From the NCBI RefSeq assembly GCF_008274655.1, contig NZ_VTRV01000001.1:1-40000 (forward strand): a stretch of DNA of 40,000 nucleotides. Reading direction: 5' to 3'. Below are positions 1 to 8,521 of the stretch, one piece after another (position 1 is the stretch's first letter; each line of letters opens with the position of its first letter). The notes beneath the pieces were generated by a model. The model saw nothing but the letters and a program-made list of their open reading frames with translations. It had not been told where the DNA came from and made no database searches. Position numbers and translations under genes: made by a program. The stretch is from Cognatilysobacter lacus (GTDB taxonomy: Bacteria; Pseudomonadota; Gammaproteobacteria; Xanthomonadales; Xanthomonadaceae).

Positions 1-411
1 CGGGCCACGGCCCATCGACGGGCCCGGGCCGGGCCTACCACCGCCGCGGCGCGCCTGGCCGAACAGTCCCTCGAAGAAGTCGCTGAAGCCGCCGGCAGCG
101 CCGCCGCCGGCGAAGATCTCCTCGAAATCGACGCCACCGCCACCGAAGCCGCCGAAGTCCTGCGGGCCGGGCTGCACGTCATCGCCGGGGCGATAGCCGC
201 GGGAACGGAGCTGGTCGTACGCCTTGCGCTTGGGCGGGTCACGCAACGCCTCGTAGGCCTCGTTGACGGCCTTGAAGCGCGCTTCGGCGTCCTTCTCCTT
301 GCTGACGTCGGGGTGGTACTTGCGCGCCAGCCGGCGGTACGCCGTCTTGATTTCCGCGTCGCCAGCCGTCGGTTCGACGCCCAGCGTCTCGTAGTAGTCC
401 TTGAACTGCAT
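1..411 (-). CDS. cbpA: Curved-DNA-binding protein CbpA, DnaJ-like co-chaperone (partial)
   Basis: The protein begins [12 protein letters not shown] and carries a J domain over residues 1-70, with the DnaK-stimulating HPD motif at 34-36. A Gly/Phe-rich linker follows from about residue 75. The J domain closely resembles E. coli CbpA ([15 protein letters not shown] block), which binds DNA and works as a DnaK co-chaperone. The C-terminal substrate-binding part runs off the left edge, so only about 137 residues are visible. I chose the ATG at 411 because a GGAG sits six bases upstream and the first residues align with CbpA. An in-frame ATG at 423 would add four residues. It lies downstream of hsp20 and just past a terminator hairpin, so it is probably expressed by read-through or from a promoter I cannot see. 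The family is secure; the CbpA name rather than DnaJ rests on the N-terminus and the Gly-rich linker. Confidence 0.9.
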   Translation of the reverse strand, partial: MQFKDYYETLGVEPTAGDAEIKTAYRRLARKYHPDVSKEKDAEARFKAVNEAYEALRDPPKRKAYDQLRSRGYRPGDDVQPGPQDFGGFGGGGVDFEEIFAGGGAAGGFSDFFEGLFGQARRGGGRPGPGPSMGRGP

Positions 412-428
412 TCGACGCTCCATGGGTC

Positions 429-464
429 GAAAGAAAACGGCCCGCGGCAGTGCCGACGGGCCGT
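429..464 (-). terminator. Intrinsic terminator after hsp20, just before cbpA
   Basis: On the minus strand the arms ACGGCCCG and CGGGCCGT (457-464 with 437-444) form an 8-bp stem. It continues inward through TGCCG/CGGCA and is followed by the U-rich tract TTTTCTT. It lies about 73 bases past the hsp20 stop and ends roughly ten bases before the cbpA Shine-Dalgarno sequence, so it may work as an attenuator between the two genes. Confidence 0.8.
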
Positions 465-536
465 AAGTGTAATTTCAAGCCAGCGACGGCGGCGTGCGCG
501 GCAGCCGATCAGCGATGGGTCACGCGGGTGTGCCGC

Positions 537-1031
537 CTACTGCCGGGTGCCCTCGCCCGCTTGCGCGTCACGCCCGTTGCCACCCACCTGGATGCGACGG
601 GGCGTGGTTTCCGGGCGCTTGGGGATGCTGACCTGCAGCACGCCGTCGTGGCCCTCGGCGGTGATGCGCTCGGGGTCGGCGCTGTCGGGAAGTGCAAAGC
701 GGCGGTGAAAGCTGCCGTAGCGCCGCTCGACGCGCGAGTAGCGGCTCGACTGCGCGTCGACCGCACTGCGCCGCTCACCGCGGATCGAGAGGATGCCCTT
801 GTCCATCAGCACCTCGACCTCCGACGGTTGCACGCCCGGCAGGTCGGCGAACAGCACGAAGCGGCTGGGTTCCTCGACGATGTCGACACGCGGAATCCAT
901 TGGCTGGTGACCACCGACGAGTCGTCGCCCGTGTTCTCGCCGAAGTTGAAGAAGCGCTCGAAAAGCTGCTTCAGCTCGTCCTGCGCCTGCGGCTGGCCGC
1001 CGCGCTGCTGCGGATAGTTCGTCAGGTTCAT
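537..1031 (-). CDS. Hsp20-family small heat-shock protein (164 aa)
   Basis: This is a cytoplasmic ATP-independent holdase that keeps unfolding proteins soluble until DnaK/ClpB can refold them. After a variable N-terminal arm (1-45), the alpha-crystallin domain spans about residues 45-140. It contains the strand block FVLFADLPGV, the ILSIRGERR segment, and GVLQVSIPK near its end. A C-terminal I-x-V anchor (IQV in PRRIQVGG), which links dimers into larger oligomers, follows. The length is normal for class A bacterial sHSPs. The ATG at 1031 has a GGAGG about six bases upstream and gives the expected N-terminus; the reading frame stays open further upstream but without homology. It diverges from the peroxiredoxin gene and is followed by a terminator and cbpA. 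A sigma-32-like promoter at 1079-1103 suggests heat-shock control. Confidence 0.93.
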   Translation of the reverse strand: MNLTNYPQQRGGQPQAQDELKQLFERFFNFGENTGDDSSVVTSQWIPRVDIVEEPSRFVLFADLPGVQPSEVEVLMDKGILSIRGERRSAVDAQSSRYSRVERRYGSFHRRFALPDSADPERITAEGHDGVLQVSIPKRPETTPRRIQVGGNGRDAQAGEGTRQ

Positions 1032-1078
1032 GCGTGCCTCCGTGTCAGGAATGCGGCGGGCTGCCGCGTGGCCGAAAC

Positions 1079-1103
1079 TGATGGCTGCGCCGCGGATTTC
1101 AAG
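1079..1103 (-). promoter_or_regulatory. Candidate sigma-32 (heat-shock) promoter for hsp20
   Basis: The minus strand reads CTTGAA at 1103-1098, an exact match to the sigma-32 -35 core. AGCCATCA follows at 1086-1079, resembling the CCCCATNT -10 element. The spacer is 11-13 bases depending on alignment, slightly short against the E. coli consensus. The predicted start would give a leader of about 40 bases before the GGAGG of hsp20. The assignment is an inference from motif and gene function. Confidence 0.45.
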
Positions 1104-1163
1104 ACCCGTCCATCGCGCAGGCGCCGCGTAAACTCGCCGCATACATCACACAGGAGCACCCCC

Positions 1164-1646
1164 ATGATCCAGACCGGCCAGAGCATCCCCGAAGTCGTGG
1201 TCCAGCAGATCACGCCGAAGGGCATCGAGAAGACCGACACGGTGTCCCTGTTCGGAACCGGCAAGACCGTGTTGTTCGCGGTGCCGGGCGCATTCACGCC
1301 CACCTGCTCGGAGCAGCACCTGCCGGGTTTCGTGCAGCACTTCGACGAGTTCCGCCGCCAGGGCTATGACGTCGCCTGCATGGCGGTGAACGACCCGTTC
1401 GTGATGCAGGCGTGGATGAAGAGCGCCGGCGTGCCGGACGGCATGCGCATGGTCGCCGACGGCAATGCGGAACTCGCGCGCGCGCTGGGCCTTGAACTCG
1501 ACGCTTCGGCCTACGGGATGGGTATCCGCTCCAAGCGTTTCGCAATGCTCATCCAGGACGGCGCGGTGAAGCAGCTGTTCGTAGAAGCGCCGGGCGAGTT
1601 CCGCGTATCCACGGCGGAGCACATGCTGGAAGCGATCGCCGGCTGA
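1164..1646 (+). CDS. Peroxiredoxin, Prx5/AhpE-like thiol peroxidase (160 aa)
   Basis: This enzyme reduces hydrogen peroxide and organic hydroperoxides in the cytoplasm through a reactive cysteine. The active-site block PGAFTPTCSEQHLPGF places the peroxidatic cysteine at residue 48 within the family signature P-x3-T-x2-C. The thioredoxin-like core continues through VACMAVNDPFVMQAW and ends with VEAPGEF. A second cysteine at 72 is common in bacterial Prx5 proteins; there is no C-terminal glutaredoxin domain, so the reductant (glutaredoxin or thioredoxin) cannot be told. The ATG at 1164 has AGGAG seven bases upstream. This is the only plus-strand gene here; it diverges from hsp20 across 132 bases and converges with the GGDEF-EAL gene. 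I see no convincing sigma-70 box or OxyR site. Confidence 0.93.
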   Translation: MIQTGQSIPEVVVQQITPKGIEKTDTVSLFGTGKTVLFAVPGAFTPTCSEQHLPGFVQHFDEFRRQGYDVACMAVNDPFVMQAWMKSAGVPDGMRMVADGNAELARALGLELDASAYGMGIRSKRFAMLIQDGAVKQLFVEAPGEFRVSTAEHMLEAIAG

Positions 1647-1659
1647 TGGCCTCCGGCGG

Positions 1660-1700
1660 GGCCGCAGGCTCGCACGCTCCCCGGCGGCTGGCTTGCGGCC
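1660..1700. other. Inverted repeat between convergent genes, possible terminator
   Basis: GGCCGCA at 1660-1666 pairs with TGCGGCC at 1694-1700 across the 54-base gap between the peroxiredoxin stop and the GGDEF-EAL stop. Neither strand has a U-tract, so terminator function is only a guess from position. Confidence 0.25.
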
Positions 1701-3041
1701 TCAGCCGCGCGCCACGAACACCGGCTGCTGTGCAGTCAGCCACGCCTGCACCTCGGCATTCGGGACGGGGCGCCCGAACAGGAATCCCTGCAACACATCG
1801 CAGCCGAGTTCACGCAGCCGGTCCGAGGTCGCCTCGTCCTCGACGCCTTCGGCTGCCACGGACAGGCCGAATCGATGCGCCAGGTCGACGACGAAACGGA
1901 TGATGTCGGCGTACGCCGGATCGGTCAGCAGGCCGGTCACGAAGGAGCGGTCGATCTTCAGCTCGTCGGCCGGGATATTGCGGAAATACGAGAGGCACGA
2001 GTAGCCGGTGCCGAAGTCGTCGATCGAGATCTGCACGCCCATCGCACGCACGCGCTGCAGGATCGGGAACGCGACGGCCGCATCCATCAGCGAACCTTCG
2101 GTGATCTCCAGCACCAGCTGGACCCCGTCGCCCCATAGCCGCAGCGCGTCCTCCACCAGTTCCGGCAGGTCGGGCTGCGTCGCGAGCACGCCCGGGATGT
2201 TGACCGACACCGACGGCCGCCCGCACGGCACGGTCCACTGCGATGCATGACGCAGCGACGTGTTGAGCGCCCACACCGTGAGCTTCTTGATGTGGCCGAT
2301 GCGTTCGGCGACGGGGATGAACACATCCGGCGAGATGGCGCCGCGCGTGCCGCTGTTCCAACGCATCAGTGCCTCGGCGCCAACCGGCTGCAGCGTGCTC
2401 GCGGATACCTTCGGCTGGTAGGCAAGTAACATTTCGCCGCGTTCGATGGCAGTACCGAGCTGCATTTCGAGATCCCACTGATCCGAGATGTCGAGGTCGG
2501 CGCCAGTGTCCGGAGCGAACGCATGGCGGGCACCGAGCCTCCGTGCGCGCATCAATGCGGCTTCGGCGCGGCGCAGCAGGAATTCCGAATGCGTGGCGTG
2601 CCGCGGGCAAAGCGCGACGCCGAGCGTGACCGGCACGTGCAGGCGCGCCGCGCCGGCCTCCACCGGCGTGTCCAGCAGGCGGAACAGCTTCTGCACCGCC
2701 AGCTCGACGTGCCCTGCATTGAGCACGTTACTGAAGATCAGCGCGAAGCGGTTGTCGCCGATGCGCGCGGCGTAATCCTGCGGACGAAGCACCGACTGGA
2801 GTTGTCGCGCGAGATGCGCGAGCAGGCGATCCCCGAGCGCATAGCCATGGACGCCGTTTATCTCGGCGAACCCATCGATGTCGACCACGACGAGCGCGAC
2901 CGACGCGCGGTTCTCGCTCGCATGCACAACCTGCCGGCCCAGCAGCGACAGGAAATCTCGGCGCCCGCGCAGCCCGGTGAGTTCGTCGTCGGCGGCCACG
3001 TCAGTCCAGGAACAGCGCTGCGCGATCGATGCCGTAGGCAC
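1701..3041 (-). CDS. GGDEF-EAL protein, c-di-GMP phosphodiesterase with degenerate GGDEF (446 aa)
   Basis: Residues about 18-175 form a GGDEF domain and about 190-440 an EAL domain; there is no membrane segment or signal peptide. The GGDEF signature is replaced by GDNRF (95-99), so diguanylate cyclase activity is unlikely. An RxxD inhibitory site (RPQD, 86-89) is kept at the usual five-residue distance. The EAL domain has every landmark: GAEALMRW (EAL at 223-225), N281, EITEG (E312), DDFGTGY (341-347), K362 and D364 in LKIDRS, AAEGVE and Q418. It should hydrolyse c-di-GMP to pGpG. The start is unsure: GTG at 3041 overlaps the upstream HD-GYP gene by 41 bases, while an in-frame GTG at 2999 lies one base after its stop. 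Either way translation is probably coupled to the HD-GYP gene. Confidence 0.88.
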   Translation of the reverse strand: MPTASIAQRCSWTDVAADDELTGLRGRRDFLSLLGRQVVHASENRASVALVVVDIDGFAEINGVHGYALGDRLLAHLARQLQSVLRPQDYAARIGDNRFALIFSNVLNAGHVELAVQKLFRLLDTPVEAGAARLHVPVTLGVALCPRHATHSEFLLRRAEAALMRARRLGARHAFAPDTGADLDISDQWDLEMQLGTAIERGEMLLAYQPKVSASTLQPVGAEALMRWNSGTRGAISPDVFIPVAERIGHIKKLTVWALNTSLRHASQWTVPCGRPSVSVNIPGVLATQPDLPELVEDALRLWGDGVQLVLEITEGSLMDAAVAFPILQRVRAMGVQISIDDFGTGYSCLSYFRNIPADELKIDRSFVTGLLTDPAYADIIRFVVDLAHRFGLSVAAEGVEDEATSDRLRELGCDVLQGFLFGRPVPNAEVQAWLTAQQPVFVARG

Positions 3042-4248
3042 CTTGCGGCAGGCCGCCGCGAACGTTCAGAGGCTCGCCATCGGCGTCGTCGAGCACTTCC
3101 GCCAGGTCCACCAGACGAAAGTCGTCGAGTGGCCGTTTGCTGGCGTCTAGCAACAACATCACCGTCGGACGAAGGCGCTTGAGCGTGTTGACCGACATCA
3201 CCACGCCGACGCTGCCGTCGGTCAGCTCGACGAGCGTGCCGGTGGGATAAACGCCGCAGGTCCGTATGAACTGTTCGACGAGTTCGGCCTGGAAGAGCCG
3301 GTCGCGCGCCTGGTAGAGCTCCATCACCGCCTGGTGCGGCGAGCGGCTGTCGGCGTAGGGGCGTTGGCTGACCATGGCGTCGAAACTGTCCACGAGCCCT
3401 GCGATGCGCGCGGGCATGGGGATCGCGTTGCCACGCAGCGCGCCCGGATAGCCCGAGCCGTCGTGACGCTCGTGATGGTGCTCGACGATGCGCGCGACCA
3501 TTGGCGACAGTCCGCGCGTCTCGGCCACGATTCGCCGGCTCTCGGCCACGTGCGAGCGCAGCTGGCCCAATTCTTCCGCTGTGACGCGCCCGGTCTTGGA
3601 GAGCAGTTCGCCGGACAGGCGCACCTTGCCCACGTCGCACAGCAGGGCACCGAGCGCCAGGTCACGCAGATCCTCACGCTCGAAGCCCAGGTGTCGGCCG
3701 AACGCCGCTGCCCAGATCGAGCACGCCAGGCCGTGCTGGTAGATGTAGTCGCCCTTCCGACGCATCTCCAGCACCCACGGCAGCGCACCGGGATTGCGCG
3801 TGATCGAGTCGAGCATGGTGTCGACGCCTTCGCGGAGGCGATCGGCGTCGAGCTTGCCGCCGTCGCGCAGTCCGTCCATCACCTCGCGCACGTCCGTTTC
3901 AAGGCCCGTGTGCGCGGCCTGTGCCGCTGCGACTTCAGCGCCGAACACCCGCGACAGCAGGCCGCGGAACGGCGCGGGTTTCGCGGGCGTCGTGGCCGGC
4001 GGCGGTTCCTCCTGCACGACGTAATGCAACGCCGGCTCGACTCCACGCAGCGTGTCGACGCGCACGTGGCGGCACATCGCCTGGATGCGGCGGACGTCGG
4101 CGGCGGTGCCGAGCCTCACGCCCTCGAGTGGGAAGCCCGTGCCGAGCCAGGGGCGGTCGAGCTCGGCGACGAACATGCCGGGCCGCAGCCCATCGACCCT
4201 GATCAGCAGCGTCTGGCGTCCCTTCGCCGGGGCGGGGCCGATCAGCAC
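3001..4248 (-). CDS. HD-GYP domain protein with N-terminal DUF3391 (415 aa)
   Basis: The N-terminus (about 15-95, with GLRPGMFVAELDRPW) is the DUF3391 region typical of this HD-GYP subfamily. The HD-GYP domain follows at about 160-345. HD-GYP proteins normally hydrolyse c-di-GMP at a bi- or trinuclear metal site. Here the HD pair is changed to CD (LLCDVGK, C204-D205), while the later HHHERHDGSGYP block (257-268) and the first histidine (H172) are kept. Loss of one metal ligand makes full catalysis doubtful, so it may be a sensor, a weak enzyme or an interaction partner. The start is a GTG at 4248 with no clear ribosome site, so it could move downstream. It is followed by the GGDEF-EAL gene with overlapping ends, suggesting a joint signalling role. 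The upstream 186 bases separate it from gyrA. Confidence 0.87.
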   Translation of the reverse strand: MLIGPAPAKGRQTLLIRVDGLRPGMFVAELDRPWLGTGFPLEGVRLGTAADVRRIQAMCRHVRVDTLRGVEPALHYVVQEEPPPATTPAKPAPFRGLLSRVFGAEVAAAQAAHTGLETDVREVMDGLRDGGKLDADRLREGVDTMLDSITRNPGALPWVLEMRRKGDYIYQHGLACSIWAAAFGRHLGFEREDLRDLALGALLCDVGKVRLSGELLSKTGRVTAEELGQLRSHVAESRRIVAETRGLSPMVARIVEHHHERHDGSGYPGALRGNAIPMPARIAGLVDSFDAMVSQRPYADSRSPHQAVMELYQARDRLFQAELVEQFIRTCGVYPTGTLVELTDGSVGVVMSVNTLKRLRPTVMLLLDASKRPLDDFRLVDLAEVLDDADGEPLNVRGGLPQGAYGIDRAALFLD

Positions 4249-4392
4249 CGCGCGTAACCGGCCGCGGCTGCTGACAGTGTCACGGCCGTCCGAGCGTGGC
4301 AGTGTCGGGTCATAGGCAATGCATCGGGTCCACCAGGCCGGTTTATCGGCCCGCGGCGAGCCGGCTTTAGGTTTCCAGCGCCCGCTCGCGAG

Positions 4393-4414
4393 GACGCCGC
4401 CCGGGGGCGGCGTC
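4393..4414 (-). terminator. GC-rich hairpin after gyrA, probable terminator without a U-tract
   Basis: The arms GACGCCGCC (4393-4401) and GGCGGCGTC (4406-4414) form a perfect 9-bp stem with a 4-base loop, about 20 bases past the gyrA stop. No U-run follows on the minus strand, so it may be a weak terminator or an mRNA 3' stabiliser. The rest of 4249-4434 shows nothing else. Confidence 0.45.
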
Positions 4415-4434
4415 GTGGCATTACGCTTGAACCG

Positions 4435-7128
4435 TCAGGCCGGATCATCCTGCGCCGGATCGAGCGACGCATCGGGGTCCGGCCCCGCGACGCCCAGCAC
4501 CTCGGGATCGATGCCTGCATCGTCGAGGTCTACCGGAACCACGGAACCGCTGAGCATCTCGTCCTCCTCTTCCAGCGAGACGTCGATTCGCTCGATCGCC
4601 TGCAGGCACTCGTCAGCGCCGAGCTTGATCAGCGTGACGCCCTGGGTGTTGCGGCTGACCTGCGAGATCTCCGAGGCCCGCGTACGCACGAGCGTACCGC
4701 GATCCGAGATCAACAGCACCTCGTGGTGGTCACTGAGCTGGATCGCGCCCACGAGCTCGCCGTTTCGGTCCGTCGTCTTCAACGCGATGACGCCCTGCGT
4801 ACCGCGACCCTTGCGCGGGTACTCGTCGAGCGGCGTGCGCTTGCCGTAGCCCCGCTCGCTCGCGGTGAGCACGTCGCCGTTGCCCTCGACCACGATCAGG
4901 CTGACGACCTTCGCCCCGTCCGCGTCGCCCTCGCCTTCGGCCAGGCGCATGCCGCGCACGCCGGTGGCGGTTCGGCCCATCGGGCGCACCGCAGACTCGG
5001 AGAAACGCACGCCCTTGCCGTTGCTGGCGAACATCATGATGTCGCGCGTGCCATCGGTAAGTTCGGCATTGACCAGCGCGTCGCCGTCGTCGAGCGAAAT
5101 CGCGATCTTGCCGCGCTGCAGGCGGAACGAGAACTCGGTCAGCGGCGTCTTCTTGACGGTGCCGTTGCGGGTGGCGAAGAACACGAACTTGCCCTCCGCG
5201 TACTCGCGCACAGGCACGACGGCCTGGACCTGCTCGCCGGCTTCCAAGGGAATCCAGTTGATGATCGGGCGCCCACGCGACGTCGCGCCGGCCTCCGGCA
5301 GCTGGTGCACGGGCAACCAGAACACGCGACCGCTGCTGGTGAACGTCAACAGCGTGTCGTGCGTGTTGACCAGCCACAGGTTGTCGATGAAGTCTTCGTC
5401 TTTCGTCTTGGCGGCGTTGCGACCGCGACCGCCGCGCTTCTGCGCGCGATAGGCGGCGACAGGCTGGCGCTTGGCGTAGCCCGAATGCGAGAGCGTCACC
5501 ACCACGTCTTCCGGCGCGATCAGGTCGAGGATGTCGAAGTCTTCTTCGCTCGGCCGGATTTCACTGCGACGCGCGTCGCCGAATTCTGATTTGAGGTCGA
5601 GCAGTTCGGTACGGATGACTTCGCGCAGGCGATCCGGATTGACCAGGATTTCGATCAGCGCGCGGATCGACTCCAGCAGCGCGCGGTATTCGTCGGTGAG
5701 CTTGTCCTGCTCGAGCCCGGTCAGGCGATGCAGGCGCATTTCGAGGATCTGCTGCGCCTGTGTCTCGGTGAGCTGGTAGCGCTGCGCCCCGTTTTCGTCG
5801 ACAAGGCCGACGCCCGACGGCAGGTCGTCCGGCCGCGACGAATCCGCGCCCGCCGCCGCGAGCAGCGTGCTCACTAGGCCCGGCGTCCAGGTGCGGGCCA
5901 GCATGCGCTCGCGCGCCTCGACCGGATTGGCCGACGTGCGGATCAGCTCGATCATCTCGTCGATGTTGGCGAGCGCGACAGTGAGGCCTTCGAGGATGTG
6001 CGCACGCGCACGCGCCTTGCGCAGGTCGAAGATGGTGCGGCGCGTGACCACTTCTCGGCGGTGGCGCACGAACGCGTCGATGATCTCGCGCAGGTTGAGC
6101 AGGCGCGGGCGGCCGTCGACCAACGCGACCATGTTGATGCTGAACACCGACTCCATCTGCGTCTGCTGATAGAGGTTGTTGAGCACGACTTCGGCGGACT
6201 CGCCGCGCTTGACCTCGATGTAGATGCGCATGCCGTCCTTGTCGGACTCGTCGCGCAGTTCGCTGATGCCTTCGAGGCGCTTTTCCTTCACCAGCTCGGC
6301 GATCTTCTCGATCAGCCGCGCCTTGTTCACCTGGTACGGAATCTCGGTGACGATCACGGCCTCGCGGCCGTTGTCCATCGTCTCGATGCCGGCGCGCGCG
6401 CGCATGCGAACGCGACCACGGCCCGTGCGATACGCGGCGACGATGCCGGCGGTGCCGTTGATGATGCCCGCGGTGGGGAAGTCCGGCCCCGGGATGAACT
6501 CCATCAGGCCTTCGACATCGATCTCGGGGTTGTCGATGAACGCGATCGTCGCGTCGATGACTTCGTTGAGGTTGTGCGGCGGAATGTTAGTCGCCATGCC
6601 GACCGCGATACCGGCGGAGCCGTTGATCAGCAGGTTCGGCACACGCGTCGGCATGACGGTGGGCTCGAGTTCCTTCTCGTCGTAGTTGGGCTGGAAGTCG
6701 ACGGTCTCCTTATCGATGTCCGCCATCAGCTCGTGCGCGATGCGCGACATGCGCGCTTCGGTGTAACGCATCGCCGCCGCGGAGTCGCCGTCGATCGAGC
6801 CGAAGTTGCCCTGCCCGTCCACCAGCATGTAGCGCAGCGAGAACGGCTGCGCCATGCGCACGAGCGTGTCGTACACCGCGGTGTCGCCGTGCGGGTGGTA
6901 TTTGCCGATGACGTCGCCGACGATTCGCGCGGACTTGTAGTACGGCCTGTTGCTGTGCGCACCCAGCTCGTGCATCGCGAAGAGCACGCGGCGATGGACC
7001 GGCTTGAGGCCGTCGCGCACGTCCGGCAGCGCGCGACCGACGATCACGCTCATCGCGTAATCGAGGTAACTGCGGCGCATCTCGTCTTCGAGGTTGACCG
7101 GGATGATTTCGCGAGCGAGTTCCGTCAT
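4435..7128 (-). CDS. gyrA: DNA gyrase subunit A (897 aa)
   Basis: GyrA forms the A2B2 gyrase tetramer that introduces negative supercoils using ATP hydrolysed by GyrB. The winged-helix/TOPRIM-binding region holds the catalytic Tyr122 (AAMRYTEAR), and numbering matches E. coli exactly through this part. The quinolone-determining region reads [11 protein letters not shown], with Thr83 and Asp87. Thr83 is the wild-type residue in several gammaproteobacteria such as Pseudomonas aeruginosa, so it is not by itself a resistance change. The C-terminal beta-pinwheel begins near residue 530 and contains the GyrA-box as QKRGGRG (about 560-566). An acidic tail ([20 protein letters not shown]) ends the protein. 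The ATG at 7128 gives [17 protein letters not shown], the normal N-terminus; its ribosome site is weak. mtnA lies upstream, separated by 299 bases. Confidence 0.97.
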   Translation of the reverse strand: MTELAREIIPVNLEDEMRRSYLDYAMSVIVGRALPDVRDGLKPVHRRVLFAMHELGAHSNRPYYKSARIVGDVIGKYHPHGDTAVYDTLVRMAQPFSLRYMLVDGQGNFGSIDGDSAAAMRYTEARMSRIAHELMADIDKETVDFQPNYDEKELEPTVMPTRVPNLLINGSAGIAVGMATNIPPHNLNEVIDATIAFIDNPEIDVEGLMEFIPGPDFPTAGIINGTAGIVAAYRTGRGRVRMRARAGIETMDNGREAVIVTEIPYQVNKARLIEKIAELVKEKRLEGISELRDESDKDGMRIYIEVKRGESAEVVLNNLYQQTQMESVFSINMVALVDGRPRLLNLREIIDAFVRHRREVVTRRTIFDLRKARARAHILEGLTVALANIDEMIELIRTSANPVEARERMLARTWTPGLVSTLLAAAGADSSRPDDLPSGVGLVDENGAQRYQLTETQAQQILEMRLHRLTGLEQDKLTDEYRALLESIRALIEILVNPDRLREVIRTELLDLKSEFGDARRSEIRPSEEDFDILDLIAPEDVVVTLSHSGYAKRQPVAAYRAQKRGGRGRNAAKTKDEDFIDNLWLVNTHDTLLTFTSSGRVFWLPVHQLPEAGATSRGRPIINWIPLEAGEQVQAVVPVREYAEGKFVFFATRNGTVKKTPLTEFSFRLQRGKIAISLDDGDALVNAELTDGTRDIMMFASNGKGVRFSESAVRPMGRTATGVRGMRLAEGEGDADGAKVVSLIVVEGNGDVLTASERGYGKRTPLDEYPRKGRGTQGVIALKTTDRNGELVGAIQLSDHHEVLLISDRGTLVRTRASEISQVSRNTQGVTLIKLGADECLQAIERIDVSLEEEDEMLSGSVVPVDLDDAGIDPEVLGVAGPDPDASLDPAQDDPA

Positions 7129-7427
7129 CGGGATTCCGTTTGAGGCTGGGACGCACCTACCGAAGCGGCTGCCGACCCGGGGCTTTCGCACCGGGCGCAA
7201 GTCGCCTAAGCAAGGCTGTCCTTGAGAGCCGAAATGGTACCACGCGCGGACGCCGGAAGCACGCGTTTTCCGGACTTAAAACAATGACTTACGCGTGGAA
7301 CATGGCGGGCTTCGTGCCTCGAGCATGCCGCCGTCGAGGCCGCGTTTGAACGCGGTCCGCCGCCGTTCCGCGCCGCTGCGTTGTTAGAGCCGATCGCACT
7401 CCCGCGAAGCAGGCCGCCCAGGCGGTC
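7129..7427. other. Non-coding gap between mtnA and gyrA with two dyads
   Basis: These 299 bases should hold the gyrA promoter on the minus strand, but I find no good pair of boxes. The best -10-like hexamer is TACCAT near 7236, without a proper -35. Two adjacent dyads stand at 7316-7340 (GCCTCGA/TCGAGGC) and 7340-7355 (CCGCG/CGCGG around TTTGAA). They could end mtnA transcription but lack U-tracts. No conserved open reading frame is apparent. Confidence 0.5.
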
Positions 7428-8483
7428 TCAGCCGAACGCTGCGCGCATCGCGGCCGCATCGGGCCGGGTGATCACGCCCTTCTCGGTGACGATGACGTCG
7501 ACCAGCGAATGGGGCGTGACATCGAACACCGGGTTCCACGCCTCGATTTCATTGGCGGCCGTGCGCACCCCTGCGATATGCAGCAGTTCGCTCGGTTCGC
7601 GCTCCTCGATATGGATCGCATCGCCGTCGGGCGTGTCCAGATCTACGGTGGACGACGGAGCCACCACCATGAAGCGCACGCCGTGGTGGCGGGCGGCGAT
7701 GGCGAGCTGGTAGGTGCCGATCTTGTTGGCGGTGTCGCCGTTCGCGCAGATGCGGTCGGCGCCGACGATCACCCACTGCACCGCACCGGTGCGCATCAGG
7801 TGGGCCGCCGCGGCGTCCGCGATCAGAGTCGGCATGATGCCGTCCTGCTGCAGCTCCCACACCGTCAATCGCGCGCCCTGCAGCCACGGCCGAGTCTCGC
7901 CCGCGTAGACCTTGTCGATGCGACCTTGCGCGACGCCCGCGCGAATGACGCCAAGCGCCGTGCCGAAGCCGGCCGTCGCCAGCGAGCCGGTGTTGCAGTG
8001 CGTGAGCACCTGGCTGCCCGGTTCGATCAGCGCGGCACCGAGCGCGCCCATCCGCCGGTTGGCGGCCAGGTCCTCGGTGGCGATCGCGTGCGCCTCGCGC
8101 TGCAGCGCACGGCGCCAATCCGCGCCCGCGCCAAGGAGTGCGCGACGCATGCGCGCGAGCGCCCAGGCAAGGTTCACGGCCGTCGGGCGTGCGGCGTTCA
8201 ACGTCGCCAGGCGAGGCTCGAGCGCTTCGAGCGCCGCGCGGCCATCGTCGGCTTCGACATCGTTCGCGGCAAGAACAGCGCCCCACGCCGCCGCGATGCC
8301 GATTGCGGGTGCTCCGCGCACGGTGAGATTGGCAATGGCGTCGGCGACCGCCCGGTAATCCGCGCAGTGCACGTACTCCACCGCGAACGGAAGCTTGCGC
8401 TGGTCGAGCAGGTCGAGCGTGTCGCCCGTCCAGCGGATCGGACGGACGCGGTCGTAACGGTCGAAGTCGAAGTCGGAATCCAT
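7428..8483 (-). CDS. mtnA: Methylthioribose-1-phosphate isomerase MtnA (351 aa)
   Basis: MtnA converts 5-methylthioribose-1-phosphate to the ribulose form in the methionine salvage pathway. The protein shows the family blocks [15 protein letters not shown] (RGAPAIG at 56-62), [10 protein letters not shown] with the catalytic cysteine C163, and [20 protein letters not shown] with the catalytic aspartate D243. The end of the sugar-phosphate region reads [10 protein letters not shown]. These match the Cys160/Asp240 pair of the Bacillus enzyme. The length is typical, and the eIF2B-like Rossmann fold fills the whole protein. The ATG at 8483 has only a weak upstream ribosome site. No other salvage gene is nearby; adjacency to gyrA is a known arrangement in xanthomonads and carries no clear functional meaning. 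Confidence 0.95.
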   Translation of the reverse strand: MDSDFDFDRYDRVRPIRWTGDTLDLLDQRKLPFAVEYVHCADYRAVADAIANLTVRGAPAIGIAAAWGAVLAANDVEADDGRAALEALEPRLATLNAARPTAVNLAWALARMRRALLGAGADWRRALQREAHAIATEDLAANRRMGALGAALIEPGSQVLTHCNTGSLATAGFGTALGVIRAGVAQGRIDKVYAGETRPWLQGARLTVWELQQDGIMPTLIADAAAAHLMRTGAVQWVIVGADRICANGDTANKIGTYQLAIAARHHGVRFMVVAPSSTVDLDTPDGDAIHIEEREPSELLHIAGVRTAANEIEAWNPVFDVTPHSLVDVIVTEKGVITRPDAAAMRAAFG

Positions 8484-8521
8484 GCGCGCATTCTACGGGC
8501 ACGGGCGCCGTGCACTGGTCG

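Noticed and set aside
6866-6890. GyrA Thr83 as a quinolone-resistance change
   Set aside because: Thr83 is the natural residue in several gammaproteobacteria, and Asp87 is unchanged.
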